Shown in pieces: positions 10,135-20,816 of a DNA stretch of 64,000 bases; positions within the stretch are counted from its first letter, which is position 1, and each line of letters starts with the position of its first letter. The notes below the pieces were generated by a model that ran no database searches, had not been told where the DNA came from, and saw nothing but the letters and a program-made list of their open reading frames with translations. The position numbers and the translations under genes were made by a program. The stretch is from Gemmatimonadota bacterium. GTDB taxonomy: Bacteria > Gemmatimonadota > Gemmatimonadetes > Gemmatimonadales > GWC2-71-9. The stretch spans positions 1 to 64,000 of the forward strand of contig SHZT01000006.1 in the NCBI GenBank assembly GCA_009692185.1, in the 5' to 3' direction.

Positions 10135-10622
10135 GCCGTTCAGTCGCGGACTATCTCAACAGTCTGTCGGTCAAGGCCGCCGGGGCCGAGTTGGAGCGGT
10201 GCTGTGGAGCGAGCGCCTGGGTGGAGGGGATGGTCGCGGCGCGCCCGTTTGACAGCGATGTGGCAACCTACGAAACGGCCGACCAGATCTGGCGCAGTCT
10301 CGCCCCGCGCGACTGGTTGGAGGCGTTCCGGAGGCACCCGCGCATCGGCGAACGAGGCGAAGACGCCTGGGCCCGGCAGGAGCAGTCCGGGGCGGCCGAC
10401 GCATCGGACGTCATCCAGCGCGAGCTTGCCGAGGGGAACCAGAAGTACGAGGAACGCTTCGGCCACGTGTTCCTGATCTCCGCTACGGGCCTCACCGTCA
10501 ACGCCATGTTGTCCGAGCTTAAGCGGCGCCTGGCGAACGATCCCGAACGGGAGATCGAGACCGCGGCGCTCGAGCAGGCCAAGATCACCCGCCTCAGACT
10601 GGAGAAACTGGGAGCCCCATGA
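10131..10622 (+). CDS. uraD: 2-oxo-4-hydroxy-4-carboxy-5-ureidoimidazoline (OHCU) decarboxylase
   Basis: EAFRRHPRIGER...YEERFGHVFLISATG...RLANDPEREIETAALEQAKITRLRLEKL. Confidence 0.94.
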   Translation: MSRSVADYLNSLSVKAAGAELERCCGASAWVEGMVAARPFDSDVATYETADQIWRSLAPRDWLEAFRRHPRIGERGEDAWARQEQSGAADASDVIQRELAEGNQKYEERFGHVFLISATGLTVNAMLSELKRRLANDPEREIETAALEQAKITRLRLEKLGAP

Positions 10623-10954
10623 CGCGGATCACGACGCATGTCCTCGATACGTCGGCCGGGCATCCGGCCGTGGGCGTCTCGGTGAAACTCGAGATGCAAG
10701 CCGGTACCGCGTGGAAGGAAGTCGCCACGGGCACCACGGACCCGGATGGCCGGGTCGAGAACCTGACCGATGGGAAAGAGAACCCCGGCGGGACGTACCG
10801 CCTCCGGTTCGCCGTCAGCGACTATTTCGCGGCCCGTAAGATCCCCGCGTTCTATCCGGTGGTGGAAGTGACGTTCACCGTGAACCAGGGCGAGCACTAC
10901 CATGTGCCGCTGTTGCTGAGTCCCTTCGGCTACTCGACGTACCGCGGCGGCTGA
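10619..10954 (+). CDS. uraH: 5-hydroxyisourate hydrolase
   Basis: ITTHVLDTSAGHPAVGVSVKLE...GTYRLRFAVSDYF...FYPVVEVTFTV...HYHVPLLLSPFGYSTYRGG. Confidence 0.97.
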   Translation: MTRITTHVLDTSAGHPAVGVSVKLEMQAGTAWKEVATGTTDPDGRVENLTDGKENPGGTYRLRFAVSDYFAARKIPAFYPVVEVTFTVNQGEHYHVPLLLSPFGYSTYRGG

Positions 10955-10960
10955 TTCCGG

Positions 10961-12142
10961 ATGGACGCCCACCTTCTGCAATGGCTCAACCTCGGCGTGC
11001 GCTGGCTGCACGTCATCGCCGGCATCGCGTGGATCGGCGCGTCCTTCTATTTCAACTGGCTGAACAGCGCGATCGCGCCACCGGAACGGGCCGAGCCCGG
11101 TATCGCGGGCGAGGTCTGGTCGGTGCACGGCGGCGGGTTCTACCGCACGGTGAAGTACGGCGTGGCGCCCGCGCGCCTTCCCACGACGCTCCACTGGTTC
11201 ATCTGGGAGGCGTACACCACCTGGCTCAGCGGCGTCACACTGCTGATCCTGGTCTACTACCTCCAGGCAAAGACATTCCTCGTCGGGCCCGCCGGCCTCT
11301 CTCCCGCGGCCGCGATCGCGATCAGCATTTCTACGCTCGTGGGCGCCAACGTGATCTATGACGCCCTGTGCCGCTCACCCCTGGCGAAGAATCCAGGGGC
11401 GTTCGCACTGGTCGGGCTGTCGCTGGTGGCGGCGCTGGCGTGGGGACTCACGCAGGTCCTGAGCCCCCGGGCGGCATACATCCACGTCGGCGCGGCGCTC
11501 GGCGGGATCATGGCGGTGAACGTGTCGCGGGTGATCATTCCGTCACAGCGCAGGATGGTCCGGGCCATGCGGGAAGGTCGCGAGCCCGACCCGGCGCTCG
11601 GCAAGCAGGCCGCGCTCCGTTCGCTCCACAACAACTACTTCACTCTGCCCGTCGTCTTCACGATGATCGGCGGCCACTACCCCGCGACGTACGGCCACTC
11701 GCTCAACTGGTTCATCCTGTTCGGGCTCGCTGTAATCGGGGCGGGAACACGGCACTACTTCAACCGGCGAAACCAGGGGCGGAACAACGTCTGGATCCTG
11801 CCGGCCGCGGCTATCGGGATGGTGGCGCTCGCGCTGGTGAGCCGCCCGAAGGCACTCCCTGCCCCGTCGGCGGCTGATGACGCGAGTTTCGCGGCGGTGC
11901 GCGTGGTCATCGCCCAGCGGTGCGCGCCGTGTCATTCATCGAAGCCCACCAACCCGGGGGTTCCCACCGCGCCCCAGGGCCTCGTGCTGGACACCCCCGA
12001 GGAGATCCAGGCCCAGGCTTCGCGCTTCGATGCGGTGGCCGTGTCGGCGCAAACCATGCCGCTCGGCAATGTGACGGAGATGACGGACGAAGAGCGGGCC
12101 CTACTTGGACGCTGGATTCGTGCCGGCGCGCAGCTCCGTTAG
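10961..12142 (+). CDS. puuD: Urate hydroxylase PuuD (membrane protein with C-terminal cytochrome c domain)
   Basis: Multi-TM; RWLHVIAGIAWIGASFYFNWLN; C-terminal CAPCH heme motif; next to uraH. Confidence 0.92.
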   Translation: MDAHLLQWLNLGVRWLHVIAGIAWIGASFYFNWLNSAIAPPERAEPGIAGEVWSVHGGGFYRTVKYGVAPARLPTTLHWFIWEAYTTWLSGVTLLILVYYLQAKTFLVGPAGLSPAAAIAISISTLVGANVIYDALCRSPLAKNPGAFALVGLSLVAALAWGLTQVLSPRAAYIHVGAALGGIMAVNVSRVIIPSQRRMVRAMREGREPDPALGKQAALRSLHNNYFTLPVVFTMIGGHYPATYGHSLNWFILFGLAVIGAGTRHYFNRRNQGRNNVWILPAAAIGMVALALVSRPKALPAPSAADDASFAAVRVVIAQRCAPCHSSKPTNPGVPTAPQGLVLDTPEEIQAQASRFDAVAVSAQTMPLGNVTEMTDEERALLGRWIRAGAQLR

Positions 12143-13276
12143 GGTGAGGCCGGTCCCGGCGAGGTCCTCCTCGCCGAATGCCCCGGAATTAATTCCCCGC
12201 AGAAAGAAGTTGTGGAGCGCGATGCCGGTGGCGGCGTCATCGGCCACGCCGCCTAAGGCCAAGGCCTGGTTCCGGTTCTTGACCATCGCGGCAAGGCGCC
12301 GCGAGGCGGATTCCAGCGATTCCCTGAAAAACGAAAACACGGCGGCGTAGCGTGTGACCAGCTGGGCCGGGTGAAGATCCCAGCCCTGGTAATACGCGTT
12401 CACCAATGAGTGGCGCACGTCATCGTAGTGCAGGCGCCAGCCCCGGTGCACCGCGTCGCGATCGCCTACCGGAAGGACATTCGTTCCGCCGTCGGACAGG
12501 GCGACACCGGTCGTGGCGAGCCCGATCTGCATCATCTGCCGCGCGGCATCACATGCCGGGTGCCGCATCCGCTGCTCCGCGGGCACAATGCCGAGCGACG
12601 CTGTGAAGTCGTAAACGCCGAGCGGCACTCCCACGCACCGGCCTTTCGCCGCCCGCACGATCGACGGCAACGGCGAGCGCCCATCCGGCCCCATGAGCGA
12701 CTGGGGCGCCTCGACCATCAGCTCGACCTTCAGGGCGTTCCGCGCAAGCTTGTACCGTCGCTCGGCCTGCGCGAGCACGGTCGCGAGCCCACCCGCCTGT
12801 TTCGGCGTGACGACCTTGGGCAACGTCACGACGAAATTGGGTGGCAGGACGCCGCCGGTGCGCTCGAGGAGCGTCGAGAGGAAGAGACTCAGGGTTCGCC
12901 GGGAGCGGCGCCGGTGGAGCGGCGTGAATTGCTTGATCCGCAGCCCGATTCCCTGGGGCAGGATCCCGGCCGCCATGCTCATCGCCACTTCATTGGCGGC
13001 CGACCGCGCCGCCTGGTCTTCCTCGCCGTCCGGGCGGACCCCGTACCCGTCCTCGAAGTCCAGCCGAAGGTCTTCCACCGGCATCCGGGTGATTCGAGTT
13101 CGCACCCGCTGGTACAGGGCGGCGGAGTCCGGACCGGACCAGCCGACCACCGCGGCAAATGACGCTGCGTCCGGCGCATGGGAGTCGAGCGACCCAAGCG
13201 CCTCTTCGCCCAGGCGGCGGGCACTCTCCGCGCGAAACTGATCCGCGGGCAGGTAGTAGGTATGAATCGGGTTCAT
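12101..13276 (-). CDS. DUF6986 family, CitE/HpcH aldolase-like (malate synthase superfamily-like) protein
   Basis: LRLDFEDGYGVRPDGEED, VVTLPKVVTPKQ, KVELMVEAPQSLMG, YQGWDLHPAQLVTRYAAVFSFFRE; start ATG 13276 overlaps upstream stop (ATGA). Confidence 0.8.
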   Translation of the reverse strand: MNPIHTYYLPADQFRAESARRLGEEALGSLDSHAPDAASFAAVVGWSGPDSAALYQRVRTRITRMPVEDLRLDFEDGYGVRPDGEEDQAARSAANEVAMSMAAGILPQGIGLRIKQFTPLHRRRSRRTLSLFLSTLLERTGGVLPPNFVVTLPKVVTPKQAGGLATVLAQAERRYKLARNALKVELMVEAPQSLMGPDGRSPLPSIVRAAKGRCVGVPLGVYDFTASLGIVPAEQRMRHPACDAARQMMQIGLATTGVALSDGGTNVLPVGDRDAVHRGWRLHYDDVRHSLVNAYYQGWDLHPAQLVTRYAAVFSFFRESLESASRRLAAMVKNRNQALALGGVADDAATGIALHNFFLRGINSGAFGEEDLAGTGLTLTELRAGTNPASK

Positions 13277-14103
13277 GTGATCCAGTCGCAGGCGCCGCGC
13301 AACTCGAAGTAGATCAGGCGAGACAGTACGATCTTCCGGTACTCCGCCGTTGAGCGAATGTCGTCGATAGGCGAAATGTCCCGCTCGAGGCCCTGGAAGA
13401 AACCATCCGGTGAACTGACCGGCACCTTGGACTCCAGCATGTGCTCGACCGCGTGGCACCGGCAAACGGTGGGCGCCACGCTGTTGGCGACGACCCGCCA
13501 GCCTAGGTCCGACCGTGTAATCGCCAGCCCGACCTTGGTGATCGCCTGCGCGCGCCGCGAGCCCACCTTCTGAAACACCTGCACGTCATAGGAACGCCGC
13601 GGAATGCGAATCGCCACGATCAACTGGTCGGGGCGGCGGCTCATTTTCTTGTATCCCTGGTAAAACCGGTCCAGGGGCACTTCTTCCCGGCCCGCCGTGG
13701 ACTCAAGCACCACGACCGCACCGTAGGCCATGAGTGCGGGGACTCCATCGGCGGCGGGCGAAGCGTTCACGATGTTCCCCGCCCACGTCCCCCGGGTCTG
13801 GATCTGGATAGCGCCCACGACTCGCGCGGCGGCGACCAGCAGGGGGAACTCTCGTGCCGCCTGGGAATCGCCGACGATGTCCCAGTAGGTAGTCCGGCCG
13901 CCGAGTACCAGGTCGCGCTTGGTCCACGTGTGGGCCTTGAGTTCATTGACCCCAGACAGATCGAGATAGGTGCGCTCGTGCGCTTCCAGCCGCACCGGCC
14001 AATGCACCAGGAGGTCCGTCCCGCCGGACAGGGGCGTCGCGGCGTGATCCTTGGCGAGGATGCCGAGCGCTTCGCCGAGGGTGCCGGGGGACAGAACGCT
14101 CAT
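13273..14103 (-). CDS. Xanthine dehydrogenase FAD-binding subunit
   Basis: PLSGGTDLLVHWPVRLEAHERTYLDLSGV...RGTWAGNIVNASPAADGVPALMAYGAVV. Confidence 0.9.
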   Translation of the reverse strand: MSVLSPGTLGEALGILAKDHAATPLSGGTDLLVHWPVRLEAHERTYLDLSGVNELKAHTWTKRDLVLGGRTTYWDIVGDSQAAREFPLLVAAARVVGAIQIQTRGTWAGNIVNASPAADGVPALMAYGAVVVLESTAGREEVPLDRFYQGYKKMSRRPDQLIVAIRIPRRSYDVQVFQKVGSRRAQAITKVGLAITRSDLGWRVVANSVAPTVCRCHAVEHMLESKVPVSSPDGFFQGLERDISPIDDIRSTAEYRKIVLSRLIYFELRGACDWIT

Positions 14104-14561
14104 GCGCGGCGATTCCGGGTAAGCGCCGCGGTGACGCTATCCACGATGCCGTCATAGCCGGTGCACCGGCACAGATTGCCCGCCATCAGTTCGCGCGTGT
14201 TGTGTGTCCGGAGCAACTCGGGGTGCTCCAGAATCCACGACGCCGCCATGACCACGCCGGGTGTACAAGCCCCGCACTGTGTCGCGCCGCCGGCCAGAAA
14301 CGGTTCGAGCGTGTCGGGCTTTCTCGACTCGACTGTCTCGACGGACTGCCCGCGCACCTGGGCGGTAAGGACCAGGCAGGAATTCACCGGAAGCCCGTCC
14401 AGGTGCACTGTGCACGCGCCGCACTCCCCTTCACCGCACCCTTCCTTCGTACCGGTGAGCCCCACGCGATACCGCGGGGTACCCAGCAGGCGCTCGGCCG
14501 GCGGCACCGTCAGCCCCTGCGGCTCGCCGTTTAGCGTGAACGAGACCGAGACGGAGTCCAT
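14100..14561 (-). CDS. Xanthine dehydrogenase 2Fe-2S subunit
   Basis: GTKEGCGEGECGACTVHLDGLPVNSCL...QCGACTPG...NLCRCTGYDGI. Confidence 0.95.
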   Translation of the reverse strand: MDSVSVSFTLNGEPQGLTVPPAERLLGTPRYRVGLTGTKEGCGEGECGACTVHLDGLPVNSCLVLTAQVRGQSVETVESRKPDTLEPFLAGGATQCGACTPGVVMAASWILEHPELLRTHNTRELMAGNLCRCTGYDGIVDSVTAALTRNRRA

Positions 14562-16744
14562 CAGGCGAGCGCCATCAGGCGCTCCGGCGTGAGCGGGATG
14601 ACCCGCGGATCGTTGTTCATCGCGGCGGCAATGGCGTTGACTACCGCCGGGGCCGGGCCGTCGAGCGGAAGCTCGCCGAGCCCCTTGGCGCCCTGTGGTC
14701 CGCCGGAGAACGGATTCTCCAGGAACTCAACCCGGATCGGCGGCAGGTCGTCGCTGGTCGGGATCACGTAGTTGGTCAGCTGGTTGTTGATCATGCCGCC
14801 GTCCTTCCAGCGGCACTCTTCCATGAGCGCCCAGCCGATCCCCTGTGCCACGCCGCCCTGCACCTGCCCGCGCGCGAGCGTGTCATTCAGCACCTTGCCG
14901 ATTTCCTGCACCGCCACGAAGTCGAGAACCCGCGGCGTGAATGTCCGAAGGTCAACTTCCACTTCGGCGACATACGCCCCCCAGGCAAACGCCGCGTACG
15001 CATCGCCACGGTACGTCTTGTCATCCCACGCCACCCCGGGCGGCGGTTCATACTCGGCTTCCGCGCCCAGCGCCTGTCCGGCATGCGTCCGGTGCCACTC
15101 GACAATGGCGTCCTTAAGCGCGGATCCGCGGCCGGTCCGTTCGGTGGTTCCAAGACGCTTCTGCAATGCTCCACACGCCCGCTCGATCAGCCGGCCGACG
15201 ACCATCGAGGTCCGGGACGCCACGGTCGGGCCGCTGTTGGGCACCTTCGACGTGTCCGCCGGCGCGACCACGACATCTGCGGGGTCGAGACCCAGGCACT
15301 CGGCGGCGATCTGGATGAAGATCGTGAACGCTCCCTGCCCCATCTCGGTATTGGCCGTCTGGATTTCGACCCGCCCGTCGGGGAGCCCCGCTACCCGCAC
15401 GCAGGATTTGAGATACACCTCGCCACTCCCGGTGAACCCCGCGCCATGGTGGAACACCGCGATGCCCATTCCCCTGCGGGTGTGGTCATTCGAGGCATTG
15501 AATGCAGTGTGTTCGCGCTCCTTCACCCGGTACCTGGACATCTCGAGCGCGCGATCGATCACCGCGCCGCGGTCGGTGCCGTCGCGAATCACCTGCCCGG
15601 TAGCCGTGCTCTGCCCGTCGCGAATGATGTTCCGCTGGCGGAGCTCCACGGGGTCCATCCCGATCGCCCGGGCGACGACGTCCATGTGGCGCTCGTTGGC
15701 GAAATGCGTCTGCGGCGCACCGAACCCGCGGAATGCGCCGAACGGAACCGCGTTGGTAAACATGACGCGGCCATCAATCCGCACGTTGTCGCACGCATAC
15801 GGGCCGGCCGCGTGAATGATCCCGCGCGAGAGCACACCCGGGGAAAGCGTCACATACGCGCCGCCGTCCATGACCACGTCGATCTCCTGCGCGAGCAAGC
15901 GGCCGTCTTTCGTGATGCCCGTGCGATGGTGCACCAGGGACGGGTGCCGCTTGGTCGTCGCGGCCATGTCCTCGCTGCGATCGTAGATCATCTTGACCGG
16001 CTTCCCGGCCTTGAGCGCGAGCAGCGACGCATGGAGGGCCAGGTGCGACGGGTACTCCTCCTTGCCGCCGAACCCGCCGCCGGTCGGCGCGTGGATCACG
16101 CGGAGCCGGCTCTCGTCCCGCGCCAGCGTATGCTTCAGAGCGGCCAGGACGTAGTACGGACACTGGAGCGACCCGGTGACCGTCAGCACGTCTCCGTCGA
16201 GCCAGGCGATCATGCTCTGGTTCTCGAGGTACACGTGCTCCTGCGCCCCGGTCTCGTACGTGCCCTCTACCACGACCGGCGCGTCCTTGAGCGCTGTGGC
16301 TACGTCGCCCTTTTCGATCTTGAGACGCTTGAGGACGTTGTCCGCGCCGTACTGGATCTGATTGGTGACGGGGGTGACACGGAAGTCGAACACCGGCGTT
16401 TCCGGTTCGACGACGATCTCAACGGCCATCGCCGCCCGGCGCGCTTCGTCGCGTGACCGGTGCGCCACTAGCAGGATGGGTTCGTGCATATGCCGCACGT
16501 ACCCGGCCGCGAGCACAGGCTGGTCTTCCTCGATCAGCTTGACGACGTTGGGCCCGGGAAGGTCCTTCGCGTCCACCACCACGACCTGTGACCAGTCCAC
16601 GCCTTTCCCGAACCGGACCGCCGTGACGCGCCCGCGCGGTGCCGGACTCCGCACGGTCATGCCCCAGAGGAAGTCCTCCAGCGGCAGATCGTCAACGTAC
16701 CGCTCCTGGCCGGTGAGCTTGGCGAGGCCTTCACGACGCTGCAT
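14561..16744 (-). CDS. Xanthine dehydrogenase molybdopterin-binding subunit
   Basis: LTGQERYVDDLPLEDFLWGMTVRSPAPRGR...GGFGGKEEYPSHLALHASLLALKAGKPVKMIYDRSEDM...GAFRGFGAPQ. Confidence 0.95.
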   Translation of the reverse strand: MQRREGLAKLTGQERYVDDLPLEDFLWGMTVRSPAPRGRVTAVRFGKGVDWSQVVVVDAKDLPGPNVVKLIEEDQPVLAAGYVRHMHEPILLVAHRSRDEARRAAMAVEIVVEPETPVFDFRVTPVTNQIQYGADNVLKRLKIEKGDVATALKDAPVVVEGTYETGAQEHVYLENQSMIAWLDGDVLTVTGSLQCPYYVLAALKHTLARDESRLRVIHAPTGGGFGGKEEYPSHLALHASLLALKAGKPVKMIYDRSEDMAATTKRHPSLVHHRTGITKDGRLLAQEIDVVMDGGAYVTLSPGVLSRGIIHAAGPYACDNVRIDGRVMFTNAVPFGAFRGFGAPQTHFANERHMDVVARAIGMDPVELRQRNIIRDGQSTATGQVIRDGTDRGAVIDRALEMSRYRVKEREHTAFNASNDHTRRGMGIAVFHHGAGFTGSGEVYLKSCVRVAGLPDGRVEIQTANTEMGQGAFTIFIQIAAECLGLDPADVVVAPADTSKVPNSGPTVASRTSMVVGRLIERACGALQKRLGTTERTGRGSALKDAIVEWHRTHAGQALGAEAEYEPPPGVAWDDKTYRGDAYAAFAWGAYVAEVEVDLRTFTPRVLDFVAVQEIGKVLNDTLARGQVQGGVAQGIGWALMEECRWKDGGMINNQLTNYVIPTSDDLPPIRVEFLENPFSGGPQGAKGLGELPLDGPAPAVVNAIAAAMNNDPRVIPLTPERLMALA

Positions 16745-16773
16745 GCCGCCGAATCTACATATTTCCCCTCACA

Positions 16774-17787
16774 ATGCCCGGCTCTTCCCTGTCAACCACC
16801 GACTTCGACTACCTGCTCGATCCGGCGCTCATCGCCCAGCGGCCGCTCGACGACCGGGCGGCGAGCCGGCTGCTCGTCCTGCATCGCGACAGCGGCGCGA
16901 TCGAGCACCGCACCTTTCGCGACTTCCCGGGGTTGCTCCGGTCCGGCGATCTCCTGATCCGCAACACCAGCCGGGTGATTCCCGCGCGGCTCTCCGGCAC
17001 GAGAGACAACGGCAAGCCTGCCGAGATCCTGCTGGTGCATCCGGACGCTGACGGGAGCTGGGTGGCGATGGTGCGCCCCGGGGGAAAACTCAAGGCCGGC
17101 AAAACGATCACGTTCGGCGATAGCGGCAGCGTCGAGATCGGAGAAACACTCGGCGGGGGACTCCGCCGGGTGCGCTTCACGGGGGTCCGTCCCGACGAAC
17201 TCATGCGCCGGCACGGAGTGACGCCGCTCCCGCCCTACATCGATCGTCCCGCCGAGCCGGGAGATGTCGAACGGTACCAGACCGTGTATGCGCGAGAAGA
17301 CGGGAGCGTAGCCGCACCAACGGCGGGCCTGCATTTCGATGAGGCGACGCTGGCGGGCGTCCGGGCGAAGGGCGTCGGCATCGCCAACGTAGTGCTCCAC
17401 GTCGGCCCGGGAACGTTCAAGCCCGTCGCGGTTTCCGATCCAACCAACCACCCCATGCACGCCGAGTGGTACTCCTTCCCGCCCGAGACCGGGGCCCAGG
17501 TACTCGAGACACAATCCAAAGGGGGGCGGGTCATCGCAGTGGGAACGACCACTGCGCGGGCGCTGGAAAGCGGATTGGGCACTGGGTGGACCGACCTGTT
17601 CATCCACCCGCCCTACAAGTTCAAGAGGGTAGACGCGCTGCTGACGAACTTTCACCTCCCCCGGTCAACCCTCCTGATGCTCGTCGCGGCGTTTGCCGGC
17701 CGCGACCCCGTGATGGCGGCCTACGCCGAAGCGGTCAGGGCCCGGTATCGGTTTTACAGCTATGGCGATGCGATGCTGGTGTTGTGA
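16774..17787 (+). CDS. queA: S-adenosylmethionine:tRNA ribosyltransferase-isomerase
   Basis: FDYLLDPALIAQRPLDDRAASRLLVL...GSVAAPTAGLHFDEATL...TNFHLPRSTLLMLVAAF. Confidence 0.97.
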   Translation: MPGSSLSTTDFDYLLDPALIAQRPLDDRAASRLLVLHRDSGAIEHRTFRDFPGLLRSGDLLIRNTSRVIPARLSGTRDNGKPAEILLVHPDADGSWVAMVRPGGKLKAGKTITFGDSGSVEIGETLGGGLRRVRFTGVRPDELMRRHGVTPLPPYIDRPAEPGDVERYQTVYAREDGSVAAPTAGLHFDEATLAGVRAKGVGIANVVLHVGPGTFKPVAVSDPTNHPMHAEWYSFPPETGAQVLETQSKGGRVIAVGTTTARALESGLGTGWTDLFIHPPYKFKRVDALLTNFHLPRSTLLMLVAAFAGRDPVMAAYAEAVRARYRFYSYGDAMLVL

Positions 17788-17875
17788 GATGGACAGGGCG
17801 GGCAAGGCGGGCCAGGCGGGCTGCACGCCGTGATCAACTGCCCGCCCAGCCCGTCCCGCCCGTCCTGCCCGCCAA
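17788..17875. repeat. Inverted pair of period-9 arrays (GGCGGGCNN units then GCCCGCC-type units)
   Basis: ggacagggcgggcaaggcgggccaggcgggc - spacer - gcccgcccagcccgtcccgcccgtcctgcccgcc; between queA and tgt. Confidence 0.85.
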
Positions 17876-17879
17876 CTAG

Positions 17880-19356
<1,477 letters not shown>

Positions 19357-19360
<4 letters not shown>

Positions 19361-19893
19361 GCATCCTGCCGGTCCACCTGCTGGGGTCTGCCGTCCTCCG
19401 CGAGCGGGCGAAAGAGGTGGGGGCGGTGGATGCGGCCGTCCGCCATCTGGTGGACGATCTCCGTGAGACGATGCATGCGTACCGGGGTGTGGGGTTGGCG
19501 GCGAACCAGGTGGGCCTCACCCGGCGGGTAGCGGTGGTCGAAACCGAACCTGGAGACCTCCTGGCGCTCATCGACCCGAAGATCGTCGAGAGCACCGGTC
19601 AGATTGACGACGAGGAAGGCTGCCTGTCCATCCCCGACCTGTACGGCGACGTGCGGCGTGCCGCACGGGTCGTCGTCGAGACCACGGCGTTCGACGGCCA
19701 GCGGGTGCGCGTGGAGGCGCTCGACCTCAAGTCACGAGCCATCCAGCACGAGATCGACCACCTGGACGGCATCCTGTTCCTGGACCGCCTGAGCCTGCTC
19801 AAGCGCCAATTGATGCTCCGCAAGTGGAGGAAGTCGCGGAAAGGTGAGACCAGCGTGATCCGGGAGGTGCCCGAAACCGCAGACGAAGCGTGA
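19357..19893 (+). CDS. def: Peptide deformylase
   Basis: GVGLAANQVG; EEGCLSIP; QHEIDHLDGILFLDRL. Confidence 0.97.
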
Positions 19894-20816
19894 GCCCAGG
19901 CCTCGTCTTCTTCGGCACGCCGGACTTCGCGGTCCCCTCCCTGCTGGCCCTGCTGGGCGAAGGCTTCGACGTCGCCGCCGTCGTGACCCGGCCAGACAAG
20001 CCCCAGGGCCGCTCCCGCTCGAATCTCATCGCACCGCCGGTGAAGACCGCCGCCCTCGAGGCAGGCCTCACCGTCTTTCAGCCCGACAAGCCATCCGATC
20101 CCGAGTTCATGCGCGCCTTCCGCGCCCTGGCGCCCAACATGGGCGTCGTCGTGGCGTACGGACATATCCTCAAGCCCGACCTGCTGGCGATCCCCTCGTT
20201 CGGGGTGATCAACGTCCACGCCTCCCTGCTTCCGAAGTACCGCGGAGCGGCACCGATCCAGCACGCGCTCATAGATGGCGCCGCCGAAACCGGCATCTCG
20301 ATCATGCAACTGGACGTGGGCATGGACACCGGCCCGGTGCTGCATCAACTCGCCGTGCCGATTCCACCCGAGGAAACGGGCGGCGAATTGACGGCTCGAT
20401 TGGCCGAACTGGGCGCCGAAGCGCTCGTCGAGGCCATGCAGCTCCTTACCTCCGGTTCGCTGACGCCCAAGCCGCAGGACAATGCCCTCGCGACCTATGC
20501 GCCGAAGCTGACACGGGAGTTGGCGCGGATTCATTGGCCCGCGCCGGCCGAGCGGACCGCGCGCATGGTGCGCGCGCTCGACCCCAAGCCTGGCGCTTGG
20601 ACCACGCTGGAGGGAGGGGACGTGAAACTCTTCGGAGCGCGTGTGGGAACGGGGAGCGGTGAGCCGGGAGTCGTAATCACCACGTCTCCGCTCACGGTCG
20701 GCGCCGGTGACGGCGTTGTGCAGATCGAAGAGGTTCAACCGTCGGGCAAGGACCGCATGCCAACCGAGCAGTGGGCGCGCGGGCGAGGGGTTGAGGTCGG
20801 CCAGCGGTTCGAATGA
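19890..20816 (+). CDS. fmt: Methionyl-tRNA formyltransferase
   Basis: LVFFGTPDFAVPSLLALL...NVHASLLPKYRGAAPIQHALIDGAAETGISIMQLDVGMDTGPVL. Confidence 0.97.
   Translation: MSPGLVFFGTPDFAVPSLLALLGEGFDVAAVVTRPDKPQGRSRSNLIAPPVKTAALEAGLTVFQPDKPSDPEFMRAFRALAPNMGVVVAYGHILKPDLLAIPSFGVINVHASLLPKYRGAAPIQHALIDGAAETGISIMQLDVGMDTGPVLHQLAVPIPPEETGGELTARLAELGAEALVEAMQLLTSGSLTPKPQDNALATYAPKLTRELARIHWPAPAERTARMVRALDPKPGAWTTLEGGDVKLFGARVGTGSGEPGVVITTSPLTVGAGDGVVQIEEVQPSGKDRMPTEQWARGRGVEVGQRFE

Noticed and set aside
15083-16456. 457-aa plus-strand ORF
   Set aside because: Antisense to the molybdopterin subunit of xanthine dehydrogenase.
16745-16773. Very short divergent xdh/queA intergenic region as special regulatory switch
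   Set aside because: AT-rich -10-like words exist, but there is too little sequence to support a specific claim.
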